Assembly: GCA_018823905.1 (NCBI GenBank)
Contig: JAHJHL010000153.1
Location: 1 to 63,804 of the forward strand
DNA from: Alphaproteobacteria bacterium
Lineage (GTDB): Bacteria; Pseudomonadota; Alphaproteobacteria; Sphingomonadales; Sphingomonadaceae
Direction of reading: 5' to 3'
DNA length: 63,804 nucleotides
The notes beneath the pieces are model-generated. The model had not been told where the DNA came from, searched no databases, and worked only from the letters and a program-made list of their open reading frames with translations. This document shows positions 46,199 to 54,953 of the stretch, piece after piece. Each line of letters starts with the position of its first letter. Position 1 is the first letter of the stretch. A program made the position numbers and the translations under genes.

Positions 46199-46909
46199 TC
46201 AGAAGAGAACGGTCTCTCGGAATGACGGGCTGGAAGTGGCGATGAACGCCTTGATGAACATCCTGAGCGCGCTAGCCGCCCGTTCGGGGTCATCGTCGAT
46301 CGTCGATACCCTGAAGAGCACGCCGTCTGGTGTCAGGCCTCCGGCATTCGATAGCGCCATGGTCAGTCGCTGTTCGGCCCATCCGATCGGGAACTTGTCG
46401 CCGACCCGCACCCAATAGATGATTCGTTCATTAAGCCCGCCGCGGTCGGCGAGGAGTTCGCGCCCCAATAACGTTCGGCTGCCGACATCGATTGTCGCCG
46501 GTTTTGTCCATAGGATCGGGAAACCCGCCGCGGGATAGCAAACCTCCGGACGGTGGACCTGCACGTCGTTTCGCTGGACGCTACTGTAGGCGATCAGGAA
46601 CATCATCGCCGGCAAGTCATTGCCTTCGTAGATTCGCGTCTCGAGGTTCTCGTAGAGTTTGTCTTGGCCCTCATCCTCTGCGGGCAGCACCAGTTCGGCG
46701 CTCTTGCGGGATGTCCAGCCGCCGACCTTGGCGGGTATCAGCTGCTGAAACCGCGCCTCGGCAATTGGCGCAGCCAAGGCACGGGGGGTGTTGAAATATG
46801 ACAGCGCGGCGCCCGCAGTGAGGCCGAGGCCGACGATAGCAGTGCGTCGGTCGATTGCTGCGCCGCGCATCGTTGCATTGCCATTTAGAGGGGGTTCAGT
46901 ATTTCCCAT
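46199..46909 (-). CDS. epsI: EpsI-family protein (DUF3485), exosortase-associated
   Basis: This 236-residue protein has a Tat-like or simple signal (DRRTAIVGLGLTAGAA, about 20-35). The DUF3485/EpsI domain follows with VGGWTSRKS and the conserved Cys in VHRPEVCYPAAGF at residue 124. In many exosortases this domain is fused to the C-terminus; here it stands alone 8.5 kb from the exosortase. ATG 46909 is used; a longer frame to 47059 overlaps the divergent GT4 gene. EpsI is needed for EPS production in related loci, with unknown biochemical role. Confidence 0.86.
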   Translation of the reverse strand: MGNTEPPLNGNATMRGAAIDRRTAIVGLGLTAGAALSYFNTPRALAAPIAEARFQQLIPAKVGGWTSRKSAELVLPAEDEGQDKLYENLETRIYEGNDLPAMMFLIAYSSVQRNDVQVHRPEVCYPAAGFPILWTKPATIDVGSRTLLGRELLADRGGLNERIIYWVRVGDKFPIGWAEQRLTMALSNAGGLTPDGVLFRVSTIDDDPERAASALRMFIKAFIATSSPSFRETVLF

Positions 46910-47007
46910 GTCGATCACGCTTAGTCGGGGCGGCTGACGTTCGCCAACGAAAAAGATCATTAATGAAATCACCCTGTTCTTGCAAAGACGCGCAAAGGCC
47001 GTAGGCG

Positions 47008-48255
47008 ATGGCGGGACGCTATTCGGGGGCTGAACGGGTGAGAATCGCCTATCTGACAAATCGTTATCCGGCCGTGAGCCACAGCTTCATCCGCCGAGAG
47101 ATCGAGGCGATCGAAGCTGAGGGTACGGCGGTGTGTCGGTTCTCCGTGCGGGCAGCCGACAAGAACAATCTGCCGGACGTCCGCGACCGGGCCGAATTTA
47201 ACAGAACATGCGTGCTTCTGGACGTCAGTGCGCTCCGACTTTTTGTTGAGGTTCTGCAAACATTCGCGAAGTCGCCAATCCGCAGCGTGACTGCTTTGAA
47301 AGTCGCGTTTGCAAAGGCCGATTGGAGCCCCCTTAGCTTGGTACGTCGTGCGGCCTATTTCGCCGAAGCTGCGGCCTTGGCACATCGAATGCGAAAAGAG
47401 CGGATTGACCATCTGCACGCGCATTTCGGCACCAACCCCGCCATGGTGGCGCGGATCGCAGGAAAATTATCCGGCATTTCCTACAGCTTCACGGTTCACG
47501 GCCCCGACGAATTCGACGCGCCCATCGCGCTTGATCTGCGAGGGAAAATAGCCGATTCTTCATTTTGCGTCGCGATCAGCAGCTACGGACGCAGCCAGCT
47601 CATGCGTTGGAGCGCCTTTGCCGATTGGTCCAAAGTCGAAGTCGTGCGCTGCGGCGTCGACGAAGGCTTTTTGGATGAGGGCGCGCGTGTTCGCTTGCCA
47701 GCTGGTCCAGCGTTATGTGCGGTCACGCGCCTCAGTGGCCAGAAGGGGATTCCCTTGCTGATCGAGGCGGCATCGCGTTTGGTTGCTGCGGGTAAGAGAT
47801 TTAGTCTGACGGTCGTCGGCGACGGCGAGATGCGACCCGAAATCGAAGCGATGATCGAGAGTCTGCAACTGCAAGACGTGGTGAAGATTACGGGGTGGGC
47901 GAGCTCCGATGGGGTAATCGACTGTCTTCTCGAATCGCGAGCGATGGTTTTGCCCAGCTTCGCCGAGGGTCTGCCCGTCGTAATTATGGAAGCGCTGGCG
48001 CTAGAGCGCCCAGTTGTTGTCACCGCGATTGCCGGAACGCCCGAGCTGGTGGACAGAGAATGCGGCTGGCTGATACCGGCCGGATCAATCGACGCGCTGG
48101 TCGCGGCCATGACTGAGGTGATCGATGCGCCGACTAGCAAGCTGATTGAGTTGGGGCAGACTGGGCGTGAGCGCGTCTTGGCGAACCATGATTCGCGAAC
48201 CAACGGTCGGCAACTGAATGCACTTTTCCATCGATACCATGAGGGACGCGGTTGA
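47008..48255 (+). CDS. Glycosyltransferase family 4
   Basis: This 415-residue GT-B enzyme has VRIAYLTNRYPAVSHSFIRREI at the N-terminus and a HLHAHFGTNPAMVARIAG segment. The nucleotide-binding motif SFAEGLPVVIMEALALERPVV (E-x7-E) is near 315-335. A start at the internal GTG of VRIAYL (about residue 11) is possible. It heads a rightward operon of four glycan genes with overlapping codons, divergent from EpsI. Confidence 0.88.
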   Translation: MAGRYSGAERVRIAYLTNRYPAVSHSFIRREIEAIEAEGTAVCRFSVRAADKNNLPDVRDRAEFNRTCVLLDVSALRLFVEVLQTFAKSPIRSVTALKVAFAKADWSPLSLVRRAAYFAEAAALAHRMRKERIDHLHAHFGTNPAMVARIAGKLSGISYSFTVHGPDEFDAPIALDLRGKIADSSFCVAISSYGRSQLMRWSAFADWSKVEVVRCGVDEGFLDEGARVRLPAGPALCAVTRLSGQKGIPLLIEAASRLVAAGKRFSLTVVGDGEMRPEIEAMIESLQLQDVVKITGWASSDGVIDCLLESRAMVLPSFAEGLPVVIMEALALERPVVVTAIAGTPELVDRECGWLIPAGSIDALVAAMTEVIDAPTSKLIELGQTGRERVLANHDSRTNGRQLNALFHRYHEGRG

Positions 48256-49436
48256 TGCTCGTCCTGCTTTGCTGGCTCGTTGCCTTCCCTCCCGTTGTGG
48301 CCCTTACGATTTTCAGTCTCGAGACATTTTTTGGCACTGTCCCTCTGAAGGCAACGGCACGTTCAGGACCGATCGCGTCTACCCGAATCCTCATTCCCGC
48401 ACATAATGAGGCGGGTTCGATCGAAGCGACGCTTGATCGGCTGGCTGTCATCTTGTCGGAGGATGTGCGCCTCCTCGTGGTCGCGGATAATTGCTCAGAT
48501 GCGACCGCAACGATCGTCCGGCAGTCGGGCCACGAGGTTATCGAGCGGATAGATGCTGAAAAAAGAGGCAAAGGATATGCGCTCGCCTTTGGGCGCGATC
48601 ACCTTCGTGTCGCCCCCCCAGAATGTGTCATCGTGTTCGATGCCGATTGCGAGACTGACGCCGATTCGATCGCCGCGCTAGTAAAGCGCTGCGTAGGGGA
48701 TCAGGTAGTTGTGCAATCACGGTACATCTTGATGCCGGACCGCATGGCTGCTCCCAAGGTGCAAATCTCGAACTTCGCATTCTGGGTAAAGAATGTTGTG
48801 CGGCAGCGCGGCACCTCGCGGCTTGGGGGCGCCGCGGTTCTCACTGGAACAGGGATGGCATTCCCTTGGCGCATATTTGACACCGCCCCGCTTGCCACCG
48901 CCAACATTGTCGAAGATCTGGCGCTTGGAATATATCTGACGCAGATCGGCGACGCTCCTGTCTATTTGGAACGATCAACTGTTACCAGCATCGCTGCGAG
49001 TGAGGCGGCAACTTTGGACCAGCGGGCGCGATGGGAGCATGGGTTCCTGGCCACCGCAAAGTCTCACGGGCTTGCCGCGATCTGGGATGGCGTCCGGCAG
49101 AGAAATCGCAAGCTTGTTCAACTCGGGCTTCATTTGCTGGTTCCACCATTAGCCCTGCTTCTCTTTGCCTCGTTTGCGTTTCTCGCCCTTCTGGGAGCCG
49201 CAATGCAGGTGACGGGATACTGGCCGGCCTTCGCAGTGCTGGCGCTTAGTGTGTGCGTCGCGATCGCATTGGTTCTGGTGAATTGGTCGATCGAGGGGCG
49301 ACACTGGCTCAGTCCGACGGCCATGGTCCGCTTACCGCTCTACTTGATCTGGAAGATTCCCGTTTATCTTGGCTTCGCCAAAGGCGAAACACCAGGTTGG
49401 ACGCGTACTGCGCGGCCCAGCGATGCCGAGGATTAA
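48255..49436 (+). CDS. Membrane-anchored processive-type glycosyltransferase family 2
   Basis: This 393-residue GT2 enzyme has an N-terminal helix, then a GT-A domain with ILIPAHNEAGSIEATLD and CVIVFDADCETDADS (DxD). VEDLALGIYL supplies the base, and QRARW lies at about 256-260. The Q(Q/R)xRW motif is the mark of processive beta-glycosyltransferases such as cellulose synthase. Two or three C-terminal helices follow. ATG 48255 overlaps the previous stop as TGATG. It may make or extend a polymer backbone, or act once per unit. Confidence 0.85.
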   Translation: MLVLLCWLVAFPPVVALTIFSLETFFGTVPLKATARSGPIASTRILIPAHNEAGSIEATLDRLAVILSEDVRLLVVADNCSDATATIVRQSGHEVIERIDAEKRGKGYALAFGRDHLRVAPPECVIVFDADCETDADSIAALVKRCVGDQVVVQSRYILMPDRMAAPKVQISNFAFWVKNVVRQRGTSRLGGAAVLTGTGMAFPWRIFDTAPLATANIVEDLALGIYLTQIGDAPVYLERSTVTSIAASEAATLDQRARWEHGFLATAKSHGLAAIWDGVRQRNRKLVQLGLHLLVPPLALLLFASFAFLALLGAAMQVTGYWPAFAVLALSVCVAIALVLVNWSIEGRHWLSPTAMVRLPLYLIWKIPVYLGFAKGETPGWTRTARPSDAED

Positions 49437-50466
49437 TGAAGTTGTGACCGAAATTCTCGTCATCATCGTGAACTACCGAACCCCGTCTCTAGCGGAAGCG
49501 TGTCTTGAGGCAATTGCCCGCGAGCGGGCAGCAGGCGTGAACCTGAAGGCGATCCTAGTTGACGGCTGTTCAGGCGATGGTTCAGTTGCGCAGCTCGGCT
49601 CGTTTCTGGATCGCACTGGGATAGGAAGCTGGACCGAGCTGTTGCCACTCGATCTGAACGGCGGATTCGGATGGGCGAACAATCAGGCGATTCAGTATCG
49701 AACCGGTTGCCTTCCGCCTTACATTTACCTTGTGAACCCGGATGCTCAGGTGGAACCTGGAGCAATCTCTGTGCTCGCCAAAACCCTTGACTCCTACAGA
49801 GATGTCGCAGCGGTCGGCAGCCAGCTGGTCGATGCAGATGGCTCTCCGACCGCCTCTGCGTTCAGCTTTCCTTCGATTGCCGGCGAATTCGTGCGAGGAA
49901 CTCAGACATCCGCCATCGCGAGAATTCTGGGATCGAACCCGGTTGTAATCGAACGAGCAGAAGCCAGCGAAGTGGACTGGGTAACGGGTGCCAGTGTGAT
50001 GCTGCGCACCGAAGCGCTCCTATCCACAGGCCTGTTTGACGATGGGTTTTTCTTATATTTTGAAGAAGTTGAACTGATGCACCGGCTAAGGCGTCAGGGC
50101 TACAAAATCTGGTTTGAGCCGCGCAGTCGGGTCCAACATATTGGCGGCGCGGCGACGGGCGTTGACCAGCCCAACATCCGGCGCGTACGGCCGAGTTATT
50201 GGTTTCAGTCCAGGCAACGCTTCTTTGCTCTGACGGGCGGGCGAACATACGGATTTATGGCAAATCTGGCGTGGTTACTCGGGCATTTTTTTGTGGGCAT
50301 ACCCCGCCGTCTTCTTTCTTCGTCATTTCGTTTGCGTTCGCAGCCGGGCGAATTGCGCGGACTGTTAAATACAGGGCTTTGGCCGCGTAGAGCTGCGGCC
50401 ACCCCTGCGGCTGCAGTTGTTTCGGGCGAACCCAATCAAAAGCCGTTCTGGATCGAGCAGGCGTGA
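49423..50466 (+). CDS. Glycosyltransferase family 2 (rhamnosyltransferase-like)
   Basis: This 347-residue GT2 enzyme is of the WbbL/RfbN type. ILVIIVNYRTPSLAEACL starts the GT-A fold, NGGFGWANNQAIQ and YLVNPDAQVEPGA (DxD region) follow, and FFLYFEEVELMHRLRRQGYKIWFEP carries the base. This pattern fits dTDP-rhamnose-using transferases, and rmlABCD is in the window. ATG 49423 overlaps the previous gene; the GTG at 49444 is an alternative. The donor is inference. Confidence 0.86.
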   Translation: MPRINEVVTEILVIIVNYRTPSLAEACLEAIARERAAGVNLKAILVDGCSGDGSVAQLGSFLDRTGIGSWTELLPLDLNGGFGWANNQAIQYRTGCLPPYIYLVNPDAQVEPGAISVLAKTLDSYRDVAAVGSQLVDADGSPTASAFSFPSIAGEFVRGTQTSAIARILGSNPVVIERAEASEVDWVTGASVMLRTEALLSTGLFDDGFFLYFEEVELMHRLRRQGYKIWFEPRSRVQHIGGAATGVDQPNIRRVRPSYWFQSRQRFFALTGGRTYGFMANLAWLLGHFFVGIPRRLLSSSFRLRSQPGELRGLLNTGLWPRRAAATPAAAVVSGEPNQKPFWIEQA

Positions 50467-51461
50467 TTGGTATGTCAGCGCTGGGTCTTGTTGTTATCGG
50501 GCGGAATGAGGCCGCGCGCTTGCCCACCTGTTTGGCGAGCCTGCCAAGCGATTTTCCTATCGTCTACATTGATTCAGGCTCGCGCGACTCAAGTTGCCAA
50601 ATTGCCAGGAATCTCGGTGTGCCAACGGTGCAATTAACCGCTGACATCCCGTTCAGTGCGGCCCGCGCGCGGAACGCCGGATTTGAGCAAATTACAAAGG
50701 CTAATCCAGAGGTTCAGTTTGTCTTCTTCATAGATGGCGACTGCGTCCTGGATGCCCAATTTCTCCCACATGCGTTGCCCATTCTGGAAAGCAGAAGCGA
50801 TTGTGCAATCGTGGTCGGCGCGGTGAAAGAAGAGGCAGCGGAGAAAAATGTCTTCGGCCTGCTGGCTGAGCTTGAATGGAGCAACCCTAGCCCTGGGGAA
50901 ATTGTTGATTTCAACCTTCTCGGCGGCATCATGCTGATCCGCGTGGACGACTTTATCGCGGCGGGCGGCTTTGATTCGTCGTTCGTCGCTGGAGAAGATA
51001 GCGAACTGGGTATTCGGCTGTACCTGCGCGGGCGTCGGACATTGCGAATTGCAAGCACTATGGCACATCATGCGATGGATATGGACACTTTCGGACAATG
51101 GTGGCTCCGCTCGGTGCGCGCTGGTCAAGCATTGGCGCATCGGAATGCGGTTCACGGCCGGTCAGAACTGGCTGACAGTCGCTCGGCGGTCAAAAGCACC
51201 CTGGTTTATGGGATCATCGTCCCGTTCCTAATTCTCGTCGGAACGCTTGGCTTGGGTCTGACGGGTCTAATACCGATCGCGGCATATGCGTTTTTGGCGT
51301 GGCGCTTTTTCAAATATTATCGACGCAAGGGTGCGTCGTGCAAGGCTTCGATGATTGGAACAATATTCGGCGTTTTGGGTAAGTTCGCCAATGCGGTCGG
51401 ATTGGTGCGCTATCACGTCCAGCGCGCCAGGGGGCGTTTTCTTATCGTCGAGTATAAGTGA
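50463..51461 (+). CDS. Glycosyltransferase family 2
   Basis: This 332-residue GT2 enzyme starts at GTG, overlapping the previous stop by 4 bases. LGLVVIGRNEAARLPTCLASLP opens the fold, then VYIDSGSRDSS, FFIDGDCVLDAQFL (DxD) and AAGGFDSSFVAGEDSELGIRL. Two hydrophobic segments after residue 240 suggest membrane association. It sits third in the GT4-GT2-GT2-GT2 run. The sugar is unknown. Confidence 0.87.
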   Translation: MIGMSALGLVVIGRNEAARLPTCLASLPSDFPIVYIDSGSRDSSCQIARNLGVPTVQLTADIPFSAARARNAGFEQITKANPEVQFVFFIDGDCVLDAQFLPHALPILESRSDCAIVVGAVKEEAAEKNVFGLLAELEWSNPSPGEIVDFNLLGGIMLIRVDDFIAAGGFDSSFVAGEDSELGIRLYLRGRRTLRIASTMAHHAMDMDTFGQWWLRSVRAGQALAHRNAVHGRSELADSRSAVKSTLVYGIIVPFLILVGTLGLGLTGLIPIAAYAFLAWRFFKYYRRKGASCKASMIGTIFGVLGKFANAVGLVRYHVQRARGRFLIVEYK

Positions 51462-53578
51462 AAGATAACACACAAATGATCAAAGTTGGCATGCTGGGGG
51501 CCGGGTTTATTCTGGCATCGCACGCGCGCAGCGTAGCGGCGATTCCGGGAACCATTCTATCGACTATCGGCGATGTCTCGACCAGCCGCGCCGCGAAGGC
51601 TTCACAAGATTTTGGCTTTCGGAATGTCGTCACCTCGATCGAAGCGATGGCGGTCAGCGATTGCAACGTGGTGCACATACTGCTTCCGCCGAGTTTACAT
51701 GAGCGGGCTGCACGAATGATGATCGAGGCGGGCAAATCGGTTTTCATAGAAAAACCTTATGTGCTCGATTCAGCGGACGGTAACTCTCTGGCCGATCTCG
51801 CCGAACAAAAATGCGTGCAAATTGGCGTCAATCACAACTTTCTCTTTGGAAATGGGTATCAGCCGCTCCGCGAGATGGTCCGCGAAGGCGGATTGGGCCG
51901 TCTCGATGCGGTGGCAATCGATTGGCAGTATCAGCTGCCATTTATCAAACATGGCCCGTTCGACAACTGGATCGTTTCCGGGCCGACAAATCCCCTCTAC
52001 GAAATTGCGCCCCATCCTTTAGCTTTCGCGCTCGATCTGACGGGCGGTTTCGAGATCGTTCACGTCGATGCTAGCGATCATGTCCGGCTACCATCGGGTA
52101 TTTCGATGCCGCAGCGGTGGAGAATCCTGGGAAATAGCCCGCAAGGTAGCGTCGTAATTCACGTTGCCTTGACGTCTGGGCATGAATCACGTGCCCTGAG
52201 TGTTCGCGGCGAAGGCGGTGCGGTCCGGTACGATTATGGCCGCGATATCGGACTCCTGGAGCGGCGAAAGTCGGACAATCCCATGTTGGACACGTTCATG
52301 ATCGGTCGCGCCGCGATTATCGATCTTAAAAAACAAGTTGGTCCCGATCTTCGTCGGCGCGTTCGCGCAGCACTTGGCAAGCAGCCAGCTTCTGCGCCAT
52401 TTGAGGAATCGATTGCGCGAAGCATAGCCGCTTTCTACCAAAATCTCGATCGCAAGGTCGATCCAAGGCATGAACCGCGCTTCGCCGCGGAGACGATCCG
52501 TCTTGTAGAAATGATCTCGCAAGCTGCAAAAGTCGGCGGCCCAAACAACGAACCACTCACCTTCGACGTGCCTCCACCTCTGCGGGCCAGCAATATTCTT
52601 GTGGTCGGAGGGACGGGCTTCATCGGACGCGCACTCGTAAAGCGCCTACTGGATCAGGGACATGGTGTCCGTGTGCTGACACGCGGGGCGAACGGAGCCG
52701 CACTTGCGCTGGCGGGCTTGCCGGTCGAAATCTTTGCTGGGAGTCACGGCGACGAGGTAACGGTTGCTGCGGCGCTTGACGGCATCGAAGTCGTGTATCA
52801 TTTGGCGAAATGTGAGGGCCGTCGCTGGCAGGATTATGTGGATGGCGATCTCGGTCCGACAAAAGTGCTGGCAAAAGCCGCTGCCGCTGCGAATGTTCGG
52901 CGATTTATCTATACCGGAACGATCGACAGCTATGATTCTGCTCATGCTTCGAAGCGAATCGTCAATGGAACGCCGGTCGACAAACATATCCGAAGCCGAA
53001 ATCTCTACGCGCGATCAAAAGCGGCCTGCGAAGAGGTATTGCGCAACATCGAACGGGACTCCGGCTTGAACGTGGTAATCATGCGCCCCGGGATCGTCAT
53101 CGGGGCCGGTTCGCCGCCCGCCCATTTGGGAGTGGGTCGCTTTACCAGCGAGACCGAAGTCGAATTCTGGGGGGACGGAGCCAACAAGCTTCCGTTTGTC
53201 CATGTCGACGACGTCGCAGACGCTTTGGCCAAGGCCGCAAACGCGCCGGATATCGATAGCAAATCTTTCCTCGTGAGTGGTCCTCCCTTATTGTCTGCCC
53301 AAGACTATGTGGCGGCTCTGGAAGAGTTTTCCGGGTCACGCATCGCTACGAAGTCAGGCTCCCCATTTCGGTTCTGGTTGGCAGATTTTGTCAAGGAGAC
53401 AGCGAAAGCAATGGTTCGGCATCCCAACCGCCGCAGCTCCACGCTCCACGATTGGCAATGCCGGGCGCATCGGTCGCAATATGATTCAACCGAAACCGAA
53501 CGCCTGCTCGGGTGGCGGCCCATTGCTGATATTGAGACGCTGCGTCGCCGTGGGGTCGCAGAAGCGGTTTCCGCCTGA
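51458..53578 (+). CDS. Fused Gfo/Idh/MocA oxidoreductase and SDR epimerase/dehydratase
   Basis: This 706-residue protein joins two NAD(P)-dependent enzymes. Residues about 1-350 are a Gfo/Idh/MocA oxidoreductase, with GMLGAGF (11-17) and the conserved EKP at 98-100. Residues about 375-706 are an extended SDR, with VVGGTGFIG near 382-390, YTGTIDSYDS and the YxxxK pair in NLYARSK near 517. Start is GTG, overlapping the previous gene. It may make a modified nucleotide sugar in two linked steps. No frameshift or stop separates the halves, so this is a true fusion in this sequence. Confidence 0.85.
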   Translation: MKDNTQMIKVGMLGAGFILASHARSVAAIPGTILSTIGDVSTSRAAKASQDFGFRNVVTSIEAMAVSDCNVVHILLPPSLHERAARMMIEAGKSVFIEKPYVLDSADGNSLADLAEQKCVQIGVNHNFLFGNGYQPLREMVREGGLGRLDAVAIDWQYQLPFIKHGPFDNWIVSGPTNPLYEIAPHPLAFALDLTGGFEIVHVDASDHVRLPSGISMPQRWRILGNSPQGSVVIHVALTSGHESRALSVRGEGGAVRYDYGRDIGLLERRKSDNPMLDTFMIGRAAIIDLKKQVGPDLRRRVRAALGKQPASAPFEESIARSIAAFYQNLDRKVDPRHEPRFAAETIRLVEMISQAAKVGGPNNEPLTFDVPPPLRASNILVVGGTGFIGRALVKRLLDQGHGVRVLTRGANGAALALAGLPVEIFAGSHGDEVTVAAALDGIEVVYHLAKCEGRRWQDYVDGDLGPTKVLAKAAAAANVRRFIYTGTIDSYDSAHASKRIVNGTPVDKHIRSRNLYARSKAACEEVLRNIERDSGLNVVIMRPGIVIGAGSPPAHLGVGRFTSETEVEFWGDGANKLPFVHVDDVADALAKAANAPDIDSKSFLVSGPPLLSAQDYVAALEEFSGSRIATKSGSPFRFWLADFVKETAKAMVRHPNRRSSTLHDWQCRAHRSQYDSTETERLLGWRPIADIETLRRRGVAEAVSA

Positions 53579-53625
53579 CGGCGACGGACTTGCACGCAAA
53601 AAACTTCCCGAGGTCGTGCCATCGG

Positions 53626-54144
53626 TCATTTTGGAGGCAGTAGGCGTCCCGGATTTCCAACCACTACGCCGTATTCAGGCACGTCCGTGAGGACGACCGC
53701 GTTGGCACCTATCCGAGCATGGTCTCCTACTTTAACGGGTCCAAGTATCTTTGCGCCCGCCCCGATATCGACATGGCCGCCGATCGTTGGAATTCCCTTC
53801 GAGGTTGCCCCAATTGTAACCTGTTGAAAAATAAGACAGTTACATCCGATGTTTGCGTCGGGATGTATCACAATGCCGTTGGGATGAGGGATCAGAAGTC
53901 CCCCGCCAATCCTGCTGTTTATTGGGATGTCAGCGCCGGTAATGATCGACCAAAGCCGGTGCTGCAACACCGCAACCTTCCGTACAAGTGGTCCATAAAC
54001 ACCCTTTGCGCTGCCATACTTTCGGATGCTTTTCAGCAAGGCTTTGGAAGGATTCCAACTGTTTTGCGATTCACGCTCCCGTGACCAGTCGGGATACTCT
54101 GCCGATATGCAGTTTTCGGTTCGACTTTGATCTCTGATTTCCAT
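53626..54144 (-). CDS. Serine acetyltransferase-like hexapeptide O-acetyltransferase
   Basis: This 172-residue left-handed beta-helix acetyltransferase has the CysE-type core, with ADIPINSRIGGGLLIPHPNGIVIHPDANIG and the hexapeptide repeats IGGHVDIGAGAKILGPVKVGDHARIGANAVV. It lacks the long N-terminal domain of true CysE and lies in an EPS region, so it probably acetylates a sugar (WcaB-like), not serine. ATG 54142-54144 is used; AGGAAG lies about 13 bases before it. Confidence 0.82.
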   Translation of the reverse strand: MEIRDQSRTENCISAEYPDWSRERESQNSWNPSKALLKSIRKYGSAKGVYGPLVRKVAVLQHRLWSIITGADIPINSRIGGGLLIPHPNGIVIHPDANIGCNCLIFQQVTIGATSKGIPTIGGHVDIGAGAKILGPVKVGDHARIGANAVVLTDVPEYGVVVGNPGRLLPPK

Positions 54145-54188
54145 TTTGTTAATCGTGCTTCCTCGCAAAAGGATCGTATAAATCAAAT

Positions 54189-54953
54189 TTAGAGGTAACG
54201 CTTTTGCCAAGCTAACAGAAATATTCGTGGGCCGCTGATTAGGTACCTCTTCCAAAGCCGTCGGGGCTCGCTTAGCAAGCGATACGCCCACTCCAGACTC
54301 AAGCTTTGCATCCAGTGCGGCGCGCGACGTTTGCGATCGAGCAGGAATTCGATTGAGGCACCAATACATAGTCCGACGCCAACCGACTTCCCGGCGCGCG
54401 CGCACTGATGTGCGACAATCTCGCTCTGGGGTGCGCCGATCGCCAGCAAGACATAATGCGCGCGCTTTTGCTCGATGAAGGCGATAATGTCGTCGATGGC
54501 GCGAGGGTTCTTGAGCACGCCCATCGGCGGCTGGTGCTGGACGATCCGGACGGCTGGAAAGCGCTCGTGCAGTTCGGGGACCATGTCTGCATCGCCGCCG
54601 ATGATCGCCACCGTCCGCCCATCCAGATAGCCCTTTTGAAACAGGTAAGCCGTGAGATCGCTGCCGGTGATCACGTCCAGCTTGACGCCATGGCGTCGCG
54701 CCAGGCGTTGAAGGATGCGGCTGTCGCACAGCTGCATAACGGCCGCGGCGTAAGCTTGCTGGAAGGCCTTTGTTGTCGGCGTCTGCGCTTTTGGGTGGAG
54801 CATCAGGACATGATCGACATTCGGGGTAACGACGAAGGAAAAGCGGTTCTGTTGCGATAGCCGCTCGAGTTCATCGACGACCTGTTCATAGCTTCCACTG
54901 TCAAACTCGATGTCAAGAAAGCGCGCGCGTGGCGCCGCCGCGTCAGTAGGCAT
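54189..54953 (-). CDS. WecG/TagA/CpsF family glycosyltransferase
   Basis: This 254-residue GT26 enzyme has FVVTPNVDHVLMLHP and VIIGGDADMV-type segments. The C-terminal LEWAYRLLSEPRRLWKRYL is the family's membrane-associating hallmark. GumM and WecG in this family add a uronic acid or ManNAcA to the lipid-linked intermediate. It overlaps by 11 bases the polyprenyl glycosylphosphotransferase gene upstream. Confidence 0.9.
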   Translation of the reverse strand: MPTDAAAPRARFLDIEFDSGSYEQVVDELERLSQQNRFSFVVTPNVDHVLMLHPKAQTPTTKAFQQAYAAAVMQLCDSRILQRLARRHGVKLDVITGSDLTAYLFQKGYLDGRTVAIIGGDADMVPELHERFPAVRIVQHQPPMGVLKNPRAIDDIIAFIEQKRAHYVLLAIGAPQSEIVAHQCARAGKSVGVGLCIGASIEFLLDRKRRAPHWMQSLSLEWAYRLLSEPRRLWKRYLISGPRIFLLAWQKRYL

